From: JALYXV01 sp963791545 | Lineage (GTDB): Bacteria > Actinomycetota > Acidimicrobiia > Acidimicrobiales > Palsa-688 | Assembly (NCBI GenBank): GCA_963791545.1 | Contig: CAWBSR010000001.1 | Location: 1 to 64,000, forward strand | Direction: 5' to 3' | DNA: 64,000 nt | Shown here: piece after piece, positions 39,890 through 48,618 of the stretch | Layout: each line of letters opens with the position of its first letter | Position numbering within the stretch: position 1 is the first letter of the stretch | The notes under the pieces: generated by a model | What the model was told of the DNA's origin: nothing | Seen by the model: only the letters and a program-made list of their open reading frames with translations | Databases searched by the model: none | Program-made: the position numbers and the translations under genes

Positions 39890-42220
39890 CTAGGTCAGGG
39901 ACTGCGGCAGCGGCTCGCTGTGGATGATCGAAAGATGCCGGGTGGCCCGGGTCAGGGCGACATAGAGGGCCCGCAGGCCCTGAGCCGACTCGGCCAGGAT
40001 CCGGGCCGGCTCGACCACGATCACCGAGTCGAACTCCAGGCCCTTGACGGCGGCGGGGCTCACCAGGGTCACGGTGTCATCGAGGGCACCGGCCTCCAGG
40101 CTCCCGAACTCCAGGCCCGCGTCGGCCAGGGCGGCGCCGGCGGCCGCCACCATCGACGGAGGGCAGATGACCCCGATGGTCCCGCCCGACGCCGACTCCG
40201 CGAACAGGTCGGCTCGTTCCTGGGCCGCGACCTCGGCGACCGCGGCCGGCCAGGACCTGGCGTCGGTGGCCATGATCCGAGGGTCGACGCCGGTGGTGCG
40301 CACCGACTGGGGGGCCACCATGTCGGGCGCCGCCGCCTCGAGCACCCGGCGGGCCAGGTCCATGATCTCGCTCGGGGTCCGGTAGTTGACCGTCAACTCG
40401 ACGACCTTGGACACCCGTTTGGCCTGAAGGTGCTGGAGCGCCTCGGACCACGAGGACGGGGCCCAGGTTCCGGTCGCCTGGGCGATGTCGCCGACGATGG
40501 TCATCGACGACGACAAGCTGCGACGCCCCAGCATTCGCCACTGCATCGGGGAGAGGTCCTGGGCCTCGTCCACCACGATGTGGCCGTAAGCCCGGGCGCC
40601 GTCTTCGTCGCGCCCGGTATCTGGCTCCTGGGCCCGGTCGCTGCCGAGCCTCCGCCGGGGTGTACCGAGCAGGGCCCGAGCCTCGTCGAGCAGGGCCAAG
40701 TCGGCCTCGGTCCACGCCACCGCCACCGTCGTCTCGGCGCGCGGGCGGCCCAGAACCCGTTGCTCCTCGGGCGACAGCAGACCCCGCCCCGCCAGCTCCA
40801 CCAGCGGCGGGGCGCCGTACAGGTCGTGCAACAACTCCTGGGGTGACAGGACGGGCCACATGCGGTCGAGTGCCTCCGCGATGACGGGCAGGCGGCGCAG
40901 GTCGTTGCCCAACTCGGCCGCGGTGAGCTCGCTGATCGCAATCGACCCGAAGTCGGTTTCCGAATCCTCCCGGTCGAGCGGCGACGTCCACTCCTCGGGA
41001 ACCTCTGGCGCCTCCCGGGTGGTGCGGGCCCGGGCTTCCAACAGCCGCCCGTGGAGATGTCGCCACAACATCTGTTCGACCAATCGCCGGCGAGTGTTGT
41101 GCGGGCCCGACCGTCGTTTGACGGAATTGACGATGTCCGCGGTAGCCGCGGGCGTCAGCGTGAGCACGGTCGGTCCGTAGGGCACCTCGACGCTGCGCCG
41201 CAGCGGGCGTTCCCGGGCCGCCACCGCCCGGGCGAGAAAACGCGCCATCCGGGCGTCGCCCTTGAGGGTGGCGCTCTCGCAGCTGTCGGCCCCGGTGGCG
41301 GTCGCCTGGTTGTACAGCCGGCCGACCGTCGACATCTCCACCCCGGTCTCCCCCAGCGACGGCAGCACGTGCTCGATGTAGCGGAGGAACAGCGGGTTGG
41401 GCCCTACCACCAGCACCCCCTGGCTCTCCAGGGGGAAGCGGTAGGTGTAGAGCAGGTAGGCGGCCCGGTGCAGTGCCACCGCGGTCTTGCCCGTGCCCGG
41501 GCCGCCCTGGACGACGAGGACGCCACTGAGCGGGCTTCGGATGATCTCGTCCTGCTCCCGCTGGACGGTGGCCACGATGTCGCGCATCCGGCCGGTCCGG
41601 GAACGGGAAAGGGCCGAAAGGAGCGTCGCCGACCCGGACAGGCCCGCTCCCAGCCCGACGGAACTCAGCTGTTCCTGCCCGTCCTCGACCACGGTGATGC
41701 CGTCCAGGGAATCGCTGAAGAGCTCGTCTTCCAGGTCGAGCACCCGGCGCCCCTCGGTGAGGAAGTGGCGCCGCCGAGTGAGCCCCATGGGCTGGGCGCC
41801 CGTGGCCCGGTAGAAAGGCTCGGCGACGGGGGCCCGCCAGTCGACCACCAACGGCTCCTGTTCGTTGTCGGCAACCGCCAACCGGCCGATGTGGAAGGCC
41901 TCGGCGACCTCTTCGGCAGGCCCCCCCGCCACCGGCCCGGCCCCTGCTACCGGCCCCGCCCCCGCCGCCGCCGCTTCGGTGGCTGGGGTGACCCGGTCGA
42001 TGCGACCGAAAACGAGGGACTCCCGGCCCAGCTGCAGCTGCTCCAGCCGGTTCAGGCTGGTCCGGACCCGGATGTCTCGCTCGGTGATGGCCTGGAAGGT
42101 GCCGCCCCGCTCCCCGAACGCGGCACGCAACATGGCCAAGGCATTGGCTCGCATCGCCTCCAGCTGCTCGTAGGCGTGGTCAACGTGGGCCTGCTCAGCC
42201 GCCAGATCCGGATGGGCCAT
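39890..42220 (-). CDS. HelD-like UvrD/Rep-family ATPase
   Basis: 776 residues from ATG 42220. An N-terminal coiled-coil arm (LAAEQAHVDHAYEQLEAMRA), then VVDWRAPVAEPFYRATGAQP. Walker A is GGPGTGKTAVALHRAAYLLY, followed by VLVVGPNPLFLRYIEHVLPS, Walker B HIVVDEAQDLSPMQWRML, TIVGDIAQATG and VELTVNYRTPSEIM. The end has GLEFDSVIVVEP and LRALYVALTRATRHLSI. The architecture matches HelD, the factor that removes stalled RNA polymerase in Gram-positives, more than classical UvrD. It converges on the aldehyde dehydrogenase gene (28 bp apart). Confidence 0.92.
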   Translation of the reverse strand: MAHPDLAAEQAHVDHAYEQLEAMRANALAMLRAAFGERGGTFQAITERDIRVRTSLNRLEQLQLGRESLVFGRIDRVTPATEAAAAGAGPVAGAGPVAGGPAEEVAEAFHIGRLAVADNEQEPLVVDWRAPVAEPFYRATGAQPMGLTRRRHFLTEGRRVLDLEDELFSDSLDGITVVEDGQEQLSSVGLGAGLSGSATLLSALSRSRTGRMRDIVATVQREQDEIIRSPLSGVLVVQGGPGTGKTAVALHRAAYLLYTYRFPLESQGVLVVGPNPLFLRYIEHVLPSLGETGVEMSTVGRLYNQATATGADSCESATLKGDARMARFLARAVAARERPLRRSVEVPYGPTVLTLTPAATADIVNSVKRRSGPHNTRRRLVEQMLWRHLHGRLLEARARTTREAPEVPEEWTSPLDREDSETDFGSIAISELTAAELGNDLRRLPVIAEALDRMWPVLSPQELLHDLYGAPPLVELAGRGLLSPEEQRVLGRPRAETTVAVAWTEADLALLDEARALLGTPRRRLGSDRAQEPDTGRDEDGARAYGHIVVDEAQDLSPMQWRMLGRRSLSSSMTIVGDIAQATGTWAPSSWSEALQHLQAKRVSKVVELTVNYRTPSEIMDLARRVLEAAAPDMVAPQSVRTTGVDPRIMATDARSWPAAVAEVAAQERADLFAESASGGTIGVICPPSMVAAAGAALADAGLEFGSLEAGALDDTVTLVSPAAVKGLEFDSVIVVEPARILAESAQGLRALYVALTRATRHLSIIHSEPLPQSLT

Positions 42221-42292
42221 ACGGGGAACGTCGACTATGGGCCATGCCCAGCACCCGGCGCAAGACCATGCCCGTCTACGCTGGCCGATCAG

Positions 42293-43117
42293 GTGACGCT
42301 CCCGGTTCTCTCCCTCGACGATCGCCCGGTGCCGCTGCGCCAGTGGCTGGTCGGCCTGTGGCGCTTCCGGGGGGTGTTGGTCGCCCTGTCCCGCAAGGAC
42401 TTTCAGGTCCGGTACAAGCGGGCGACGCTGGGCGTGCTGTGGTCCGTCGCCCTGCCCCTCCTGCAGTCGATCGTGATGGTCTTCATCTTTTCCCGAGTGG
42501 GCCGCTTCGGCAGCGGCCACGCCTTCAGCTACGCCGGGTTCGTGCTGGCGGGGATGGTGCCGTGGGTATTCGTGTCCACGTCGCTCAGCGCGTCCACGAC
42601 CTCCATCGTCGACGCCTCGGGTCTGACCGACAAGGTCTGGTTCCCCCGGGCCATCCTGGCCCTGGTGCCGCCGTGCGCCAACCTGCTCCTGCTGGTCACG
42701 GCCACCGTGATCCTGCTGGCCGAGCTGCCCGTCGTGGGCGTGAGCCCGACCACCCGGCTGCTGTTGCTCCTCCCGGCCGCCGCCCTGGTCGTCGCGTTCA
42801 CGGCCGCCCTGGGGATGGTATTGGCCGCCCTCTACGTCTACTTCCGCGACCTCAAGTTCATGGTGGCCGCGGTGGTCCTGGTGTGGCTCTACATCACCCC
42901 GATCGTGTATCCCGCCTCCTCGTTGGGATCGGCGGGGCGATGGCTTGACTTCAACCCCTTGACGGGGATCGTTTCCCTGTTCCAAACCGCGGCGGTCGGC
43001 TCCCCCGCACCGTCGGGGCGCGCCCTTGTCGTCTCGGTAGCCACCACCGCGATGCTCCTGGTCATCGCGGTATCGGCCCATCGCCGCCACGACCGGCTGT
43101 TCGTAGACCTCCTCTGA
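42293..43117 (+). CDS. wzm: Polysaccharide ABC exporter, membrane subunit (Wzm/TagG-like)
   Basis: 274 residues; GTG 42293 is the first good start in this frame. Marks of ABC-2 exporters: LVALSRKDFQVRYKRATLGV, LWSVALPLLQSIVMVFIFS, VFVSTSLSASTTSIVDASGL, DKVWFPRAILALVPPCANL and VYFRDLKFMVAAVVLVWLYI, TPIVYPASSL. Six membrane segments. With Wzt it moves lipid-linked glycan across the membrane. The gene ends in the first copy of a tandem repeat that runs to the start of wzt. First gene of the polysaccharide locus. Confidence 0.9.
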   Translation: MTLPVLSLDDRPVPLRQWLVGLWRFRGVLVALSRKDFQVRYKRATLGVLWSVALPLLQSIVMVFIFSRVGRFGSGHAFSYAGFVLAGMVPWVFVSTSLSASTTSIVDASGLTDKVWFPRAILALVPPCANLLLLVTATVILLAELPVVGVSPTTRLLLLLPAAALVVAFTAALGMVLAALYVYFRDLKFMVAAVVLVWLYITPIVYPASSLGSAGRWLDFNPLTGIVSLFQTAAVGSPAPSGRALVVSVATTAMLLVIAVSAHRRHDRLFVDLL

Positions 43118-43219
43118 CACCCTGACCTCTGGCACCCTGACCTCTGGCACCCTGACCTCTGAGATCCATGACCTGTGACATCCATGACCTCTGAAACCCA
43201 TGACCTCTGACTCGCTGAC
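43112..43219. repeat. Seven tandem 15-16-bp repeats between wzm and wzt
   Basis: Units CTCTGACACCCTGAC, CTCTGGCACCCTGAC (twice), then 16-bp CTCTGAGATCCATGAC, CTGTGACATCCATGAC, CTCTGAAACCCATGAC, and CTCTGACTCGCTGAC. The first covers the stop of wzm and the last two cover the start of wzt. Three units carry ATGACC; those at 43168 and 43184 open 8-codon reading frames that end in TGA, and the third is the wzt start. Confidence 0.9.
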
Positions 43220-44432
43220 CGGTGCAGTCATCAGGCTGAACCAGGTCAGCAAGCGTTACTGGCAGATCCGGGAACGCAGCCTGTTGCGATCCCTCGTCCC
43301 CTTCGGGCCACCCAACCGGACCCAGCTCTGGGCGCTGCGCGACGTGAGCCTGGACATCCAAAAGGGGGAGACGGTCGGGATCATCGGGCGCAACGGGGCC
43401 GGCAAGTCCACCCTTCTGCGGCTCATCGCCGGGGTCAGCCAGCCGACCAGCGGGAGCCTCGTCATCCGGGGCCGCATCGCCCCGCTGCTGAGCGTCGGCG
43501 TGGGTTTCCACAGCGAGATGACGGGGCGGGAAAACGTCTTCGTCAACGGCATGCTCCTCGGGCTGACCAAGCCCGAGATCAAAAGGCGCTTCGACGAGAT
43601 CGTGGCCTTCGCCGACCTGGCCGACTTCATCGACACGCCGGTCAAGTTCTATTCCAGCGGCATGTTCATGCGGCTCGGCTTCTCGGTGGCCATCCACGTC
43701 ATCCCGGACGTCCTCATCGTCGACGAGGTCCTGGCGGTAGGCGACATCGCCTTCCAGCTCCGGTGCTTGGAGCGGATGCGGGAGCTGCAGCGGTCGGGCA
43801 CCACGATCGTGTTCGTCAGCCACCACATGCACGCCATTCATCTCCTGTGCCCCCGCACCCTGGTCGTCAACCGGGGCCGGCTGGACTATGACGGCCCCAC
43901 CGACTCCGCCATCGCCCGGTTCCACCAGCTGCTGGCCGCCGCCGACGAAGCGGGCGACCATCCCGACGGCCCGGTGCGGATCCTGAGCCGGGAGCTGGTC
44001 GACCACCGCGGGGCGGCCGTCGACGATGTCGACCAGGACCAGGTGGTGACCTACAAGATGGCGATGCGCTTTCATGCGCCGGTCGACGGGCCCGGCCTCA
44101 TCTTCCGGGTGATGTCCGGCGACGGCAGCTTGGCCTACAGCATGCAGACCGCCCTGGGCGACCACTGGCGGTCCTATCAGGCGGGCGAGGAAGCCGAGGT
44201 GCGGGTCGAGTTCCGGTTGCGCCTGGGCGGGGGAGGCACCTTCCACATCAACACCGACATCACCGACGCCGAGAGCAATGTGCTGCTCAGCGATCCCAAC
44301 GGCCCGTCGTTCTTCGTGCCCCCCCGGCTCGGCGTCACCGGCCCCGCCGACCTCGAGGCGCGGATCGCCATGGATGGCGACCTGCGCACCAACCACACGT
44401 GGGAGCGCATCGACCACCGGCCGGCCGGCTGA
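43200..44432 (+). CDS. wzt: Polysaccharide ABC exporter, ATPase subunit (Wzt-like, with C-terminal domain)
   Basis: 410 residues. The ATPase domain (about 1-245) has Walker A GIIGRNGAGKSTLLRL (63-71 core), signature YSSGMFMRLGFSVAIH, Walker B VLIVDEVLAVGD and switch His in FVSHHMHAI. The residue pattern with YSSGM is that of Wzt/TagH. The C-terminal about 150 residues match the Wzt carbohydrate-binding beta-sandwich (VVTYKMAMRFHAPVDGPGLI, GGGGTFHINTDITDAESNVL), which in relatives recognises the chain end. This suggests that export depends on a terminal modification, perhaps one made by the methyltransferases that follow. Confidence 0.92.
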   Translation: MTSDSLTGAVIRLNQVSKRYWQIRERSLLRSLVPFGPPNRTQLWALRDVSLDIQKGETVGIIGRNGAGKSTLLRLIAGVSQPTSGSLVIRGRIAPLLSVGVGFHSEMTGRENVFVNGMLLGLTKPEIKRRFDEIVAFADLADFIDTPVKFYSSGMFMRLGFSVAIHVIPDVLIVDEVLAVGDIAFQLRCLERMRELQRSGTTIVFVSHHMHAIHLLCPRTLVVNRGRLDYDGPTDSAIARFHQLLAAADEAGDHPDGPVRILSRELVDHRGAAVDDVDQDQVVTYKMAMRFHAPVDGPGLIFRVMSGDGSLAYSMQTALGDHWRSYQAGEEAEVRVEFRLRLGGGGTFHINTDITDAESNVLLSDPNGPSFFVPPRLGVTGPADLEARIAMDGDLRTNHTWERIDHRPAG

Positions 44433-44531
44433 GCCTGCCCCCCGGCGCCAGCCAGCTGCGGGCCGCCCTCGCACCGGGCCCCGCCGTCGCTGCCGGCCGG
44501 CGCCAACGACCTCCCGGCTACCATCGCCCCG

Positions 44532-45404
44532 ATGTCCTCGCCCGCTCCCGGCTCCGACGGTCTGGCCGCAGCCCAGGCGCCGGCTGGTTGGTCGCCCGCC
44601 GGGCGCTACCTGGACCTGATGAAACGCTGCCTCACCCGCTATGGCTTCGATGACGACCTAACCCCGGTGGCGCCCATCCCGGCGTGGAAGAAGCGGTTGT
44701 GGCCCTATGTGGAAAAGGTCCTCGACAGTCACGACTGGGTGGTCCACCGCCGGGTCCCGTTCCGGCCCGAACTCCGCCAGGAGGGGCTCGACTGGCCCGA
44801 GCGGGCCGAGACCATGATCGGGTTGCGCCGGCTCGACAACCTCCAGTCCTGCATCGAACAGGTCGTGGCCGACGCCGTCCCCGGCGACCTGCTCGAGGCC
44901 GGGGTGTGGCGCGGTGGGGCGGCCATCTTCATGCGGGCCGCGCTGGCGGCGCTGGGCGACCAGGAACGGCTGGTGTGGGTGGCCGACTCGTTCGAAGGCC
45001 TCCCCAAGCCGGATCCGAGGTATGACGCCGACCGGGGCGACAAGCACTGGACCCAGAACGTCCTGGCAGTATCGCTGGAAGAGGTGAAACGCAACTTCTC
45101 CCGCTACGGCCTGCTCGATCAGCAGGTCCGGTTCCTCAAGGGCTGGTTCAAGGACACCCTGCCGACGGCGCCCATCGAGCACCTGGCGGTGCTGCGAGCC
45201 GACGGCGACATGTACGGCTCCACGATCGACATCCTGAATGCCCTCTACCCGAAGCTGTCGGTGGGCGGTTTCGCCATCATCGACGACTACGGCGCCGTCC
45301 CCGGCTGCAAGGCGGCGGTGGAGGACTACCGCTGCGAACATGGCATCACCGAGCCCATCGAGCAGATCGACTGGACCGGTGCCTTCTGGCGCCGCCAAAC
45401 CTGA
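44532..45404 (+). CDS. TylF/MycF-family O-methyltransferase
   Basis: 290 residues. AdoMet site LLEAGVWRGGAAIFMRAAL, then VWVADSFEGLPKPD, DKHWTQNVLAVSLEEVKRNF, and the metal-ligand region LRADGDMYGSTIDILNALYP and GFAIIDDYGAVPGCKAAVED. The family methylates sugar hydroxyls in a Mg-dependent way, known from macrolide sugars and glycans. Being next to wzt, it is a likely candidate for methylating the growing or ending polysaccharide. It lies two bases before the next methyltransferase gene. Confidence 0.9.
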   Translation: MSSPAPGSDGLAAAQAPAGWSPAGRYLDLMKRCLTRYGFDDDLTPVAPIPAWKKRLWPYVEKVLDSHDWVVHRRVPFRPELRQEGLDWPERAETMIGLRRLDNLQSCIEQVVADAVPGDLLEAGVWRGGAAIFMRAALAALGDQERLVWVADSFEGLPKPDPRYDADRGDKHWTQNVLAVSLEEVKRNFSRYGLLDQQVRFLKGWFKDTLPTAPIEHLAVLRADGDMYGSTIDILNALYPKLSVGGFAIIDDYGAVPGCKAAVEDYRCEHGITEPIEQIDWTGAFWRRQT

Positions 45405-45405
45405 G

Positions 45406-46203
45406 GTGACTGTCCCCGCAGGCCGCCAGCGCGACCACGACACCCCAGGCGCGGGCTCGCCGGCGGGCAACGGGACCGCCGGGCACACCGTCAGACAGGC
45501 GGCGCAGCGGGCCCGGCAGCGCCTCCTCAACCTGGCCCGGGACTATCCGGCGGTACCCCTCCGGCGATCGGTCGTGACAGGACGTGCCCCCTGGGTACGC
45601 CACTTTCCCGCGGCGCTGCGACGACGACTCGACCTCGACGGCGAGGTTGTCACACCACTGCGAGTCGAGATCGGTGGTGGCCCGTTCCCGAGCCCGGGGT
45701 ACGTCCACGTCGACGCCGACCGAACCTCCCGCCACCTCGAACATGTGGCCCCGGCGTGGAAGCTCCCCTTCGCGGATGGCTCGGTCACCGAGCTGCTGGC
45801 CATCCATGTGCTCGAACACGTCCATCCGACATCCATCGACCGCACCCTCGGGGAGTGGCGACGGGTAATGGCGCCGGGCGGCTTCGCCGAGATCCACGTC
45901 CCCGACGCGGCCACCGTGTTCCCGGCGTTCCTCGCCAGTAGCGACGAGAAGAAGTGGGACCTGCTGATCCCGATCTACGGCACGACCGGCGACCCGCTGG
46001 CCCGGCGCAAGGGGATCGGGCCCGACCTCGAGCGGCACCACGTCATCTACGACTTCGGCCTGCTGCGCCAGGTGCTCCTCCGGGCCGGATTCAACCGCGT
46101 CGACGACGTCAGCGAGACGGTGAGCGACCGCCACAGCGAGGGCTGGCGGGAGTCGGACCTGGTCGAGCGGCTCAGCCTGGTGGTCCGAGCCTTCGCCGGC
46201 TGA
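45406..46203 (+). CDS. Class I SAM-dependent methyltransferase
   Basis: 265 residues from GTG 45406, two bases after the previous stop. The first about 70 residues are unstructured or basic. The AdoMet fold shows LRVEIGGGPFPSPGYVHVDA, the predicted HLEHVAPAWKLPFADGSVTE, LLAIHVLEHVHP, EWRRVMAPGGFAEIHVPDA and a helical C-terminal end. It belongs to the Methyltransf_11-like group used in glycan loci. The acceptor is unknown but should be a sugar or lipid-linked glycan here. Confidence 0.88.
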   Translation: MTVPAGRQRDHDTPGAGSPAGNGTAGHTVRQAAQRARQRLLNLARDYPAVPLRRSVVTGRAPWVRHFPAALRRRLDLDGEVVTPLRVEIGGGPFPSPGYVHVDADRTSRHLEHVAPAWKLPFADGSVTELLAIHVLEHVHPTSIDRTLGEWRRVMAPGGFAEIHVPDAATVFPAFLASSDEKKWDLLIPIYGTTGDPLARRKGIGPDLERHHVIYDFGLLRQVLLRAGFNRVDDVSETVSDRHSEGWRESDLVERLSLVVRAFAG

Positions 46204-46228
46204 CGCCGGCTGACGACGCCGACGACCC

Positions 46229-47218
46229 ATGGCCGGCCCCGATGTCCCCGACGTCGTCATCTCGATCGTCAACCATGAGAACCGTGACCTGGTCCACGCC
46301 TGCCTGGCCAGCCTCCCGGCCGCCTGCGCCGGCCTCTCGTGGGAGGCGACGGTCATCGACAACGTCTCCGGCGACGGCAGCCTGGAGATGCTGGCCGCCG
46401 AGTTCCCTAAGGTCCGGGTCGTGGCCAACCGGGTCCGGCGGGGCTTCGGTGCCAACCACAACCAGGTCCTGCGCCCCCTCATCGCGGCGCCGGACCGGGG
46501 CGCCCGCTACGCCCTGGTCCTCAACGACGACACGACGCTTCTCCCCGGCGCCGTCACCCGCATGGTCGAGGCACTCGATGCCGATTCCGCCCTGGCCGCG
46601 GTCGTCCCCACCGTCGTCGACGGGCAGGGCCGGCCGGGGGCCAACCGCATCGCGTACCCCAACGCCCGCAGCGCCTGGCGGGCCGACTGGACCGACCGTA
46701 CTGAGCCCCCGGACCCCGAGGGCGGCTTCCTCCAAGGCTGCTGCCTACTCCTGCGCGTCACCGCCCTGGCCCAGGTGGGCCCCTTCGACGAACGGTTCTT
46801 CCTCTTCTACGAGGACACCGACCTGAGCCGCCGCCTGTCCGAAGCCGACTGGTCGCTGGCCACCTGCCCTGAGGCGGTGATCGTCCACGTGGGTCACGCC
46901 TCGGTGTTCAAGCCGGGCCTGATCGAGATCACTCCCGGGCAGGGGCGGCGCAGCCGCTACCTGTACTTCTGCAAGCACGAGGGGCGGGCCCGGGCCGAGG
47001 CCATCACCGCGGTCGGCCGGCTGCTGCTCCTGACCCGGGCGGTAAAGGCGACGGCCGGCGCCACCCTGCGCCACAACCCGACCAGTGCCGACCGAGCCCG
47101 GCGGCTGTTCCGGCTGGCCCGGCTCAACCCCCGCCACCCGACCGGCCCGGAACTGGCCAGCCGCCCCCTCGGCCCCTACCGGAACCCCCGCACCCAGAGG
47201 GCTCAGAAGCGGAAGTAG
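46229..47218 (+). CDS. Glycosyltransferase family 2
   Basis: 329 residues from ATG 46229. GT-A fold: DVVISIVNHENRDLVHACLA, ATVIDNVSGDGSLEMLA, VANRVRRGFGANHNQVL, the DXD-like YALVLNDDTTLLPGAVTRM, then GGFLQGCCLLLRVTALAQVG and FDERFFLFYEDTDLSRRLSE, as in rhamnosyltransferases. The C-terminal about 90 residues include hydrophobic or basic parts and end in RRLFRLARLNPRHP. Cytoplasmic; it adds a sugar to the lipid-linked chain. The 3' end overlaps the convergent MBOAT gene by 16 bp. Confidence 0.92.
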   Translation: MAGPDVPDVVISIVNHENRDLVHACLASLPAACAGLSWEATVIDNVSGDGSLEMLAAEFPKVRVVANRVRRGFGANHNQVLRPLIAAPDRGARYALVLNDDTTLLPGAVTRMVEALDADSALAAVVPTVVDGQGRPGANRIAYPNARSAWRADWTDRTEPPDPEGGFLQGCCLLLRVTALAQVGPFDERFFLFYEDTDLSRRLSEADWSLATCPEAVIVHVGHASVFKPGLIEITPGQGRRSRYLYFCKHEGRARAEAITAVGRLLLLTRAVKATAGATLRHNPTSADRARRLFRLARLNPRHPTGPELASRPLGPYRNPRTQRAQKRK

Positions 47219-48618
47219 ATGAACGGTACCGGCGTCCCGCCGCTGAAGATGACGATGGGCACGATCATGAGCCCATACATCAGGCCCCGGACGGCCGGGT
47301 TCCAGGCGACAAAGGCGGCGTGGTCGCGGGCCCGCAACTGGACATAGTCGACGAAGCACATGGCGGCGGCCGCCAGCGCCAGCATGACGATGGCGGTGTG
47401 GTCGGTCACCCCGCCCCGCAGGTGGGCGATGTCGCTCAGGTAATGCAACGCCGAGGTGGTCGAGGGGGCCCGGAAGAACACCCAGGCCAGGCATACCAGC
47501 TGGAACGTGATCACGGTGCGCAACAAATCCCGCCGCAGCACCCACGGCCTGCGGTAGTCCTCGCTCGTCGCATACGTGAACCGGCGTTCGCCGATCAGGT
47601 ACAGCCCGTGCAACCCGCCCCACACCACGAAGGTGATGGCGGCGCCGTGCCACAAGCCACCGATGAGCATGGTCAGCATCAAGTTGCGGTAGGTCCGCCC
47701 CTCGCCGCCGCGGTTGCCGCCCAGTGGGATGTACAGGTAGTCCCGCAGCCAGGTGGACAACGAGATGTGCCACCGGCGCCAGAACTCGGTGACGCTACGG
47801 GAGAAGTAGGGCTGGTTGAAGTTTTCGGGAAGGTCGATGCCGAGGAGGAAGGCGGAACCCCGGGCGATGTCGGAGTAGCCCGAGAAGTCCCCGTAGATCT
47901 GAAAGGCGAACGCCCACACCCCTACCAGAAGCCCGACAAAACTGGTGGCGGCCGGGGCGTTGAAGGCGTTGTTGACGTAGGGCGCCAGCATGTCGGCGAT
48001 GGCCACCTTCTTGAACAGCCCCAGCAGGATCAGGAACAGCGACCGGCGGGCCTGAGCCCAGTCAGGGGGCACCCGGTCCCGCTCGAACTGGGGCAGCTGC
48101 AGGTGGGCCCGGCCGATGGGCCCCGCCACCAACTGCGGGAAGAAGGCCACGAACACCGCGAAGTTGAGAAGGCTGTGGGTGGGCTCGATGTCTCTTCGGT
48201 AGACATCGAACGTGTAAGACATGCCATGAAAGGTGTAGAAAGAAATGCCAACCGGCAGCAGGATGCGCAGCACCGGGGGGGCCAGGTGGATGCCCAGGTG
48301 GCCCAGGAAATGGGCCCCGTCGGTGGCAAAGAAGTTGAAGTACTTGAAGAACCCGAGAATGCCGAGGTTGACGACCAGGCTGACCGCGAAGATCCGCTTG
48401 CGGCTGCGGGCGCCGTCGGTCACCTCGAGCAACCGCCCCACCGTGTAGTCGGTGAGCGTCGAGATGATGAGCAGCCCGAGGAACCGCCAGTCGAAGGCTC
48501 CGTAGAACACATAGGAGGCGATCAGCAGCAGCACGTTCTGGGGGCGCCGGGGCAGCAGCCAGTACAGGACCAGCACCAGGGGCAGAAAGGCGGCGTACTG
48601 CAGCGAGTTGAAGGTCAT
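47203..48618 (-). CDS. MBOAT-family O-acyltransferase (AlgI/DltB-like)
   Basis: 471 residues from ATG 48618, which overlaps the stop of the SGNH gene (ATGA). About ten membrane segments. Marks: FNSLQYAAFLPLVLVLYWLL, VGISFYTFHGMSYTFDVYRR, FFPQLVAGPIGRAHLQLPQF, IYGDFSGYSDIARGSAFLLG, FWRRWHISLSTWLRDYLYIP and the active His in IGGLWHGAAITFVVWGGLHG. Moves acetyl or another acyl group from the cytoplasm to a glycan outside. Together with the SGNH hydrolase it forms a classic AlgI/AlgJ-like acetylation pair. Confidence 0.93.
   Translation of the reverse strand: MTFNSLQYAAFLPLVLVLYWLLPRRPQNVLLLIASYVFYGAFDWRFLGLLIISTLTDYTVGRLLEVTDGARSRKRIFAVSLVVNLGILGFFKYFNFFATDGAHFLGHLGIHLAPPVLRILLPVGISFYTFHGMSYTFDVYRRDIEPTHSLLNFAVFVAFFPQLVAGPIGRAHLQLPQFERDRVPPDWAQARRSLFLILLGLFKKVAIADMLAPYVNNAFNAPAATSFVGLLVGVWAFAFQIYGDFSGYSDIARGSAFLLGIDLPENFNQPYFSRSVTEFWRRWHISLSTWLRDYLYIPLGGNRGGEGRTYRNLMLTMLIGGLWHGAAITFVVWGGLHGLYLIGERRFTYATSEDYRRPWVLRRDLLRTVITFQLVCLAWVFFRAPSTTSALHYLSDIAHLRGGVTDHTAIVMLALAAAAMCFVDYVQLRARDHAAFVAWNPAVRGLMYGLMIVPIVIFSGGTPVPFIYFRF

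Noticed and set aside
42221..43252. Upstream extension of the HelD-like frame on the minus strand
   Set aside because: It runs antisense to wzm and the tandem repeats; similarity to HelD begins at the ATG at 42220.
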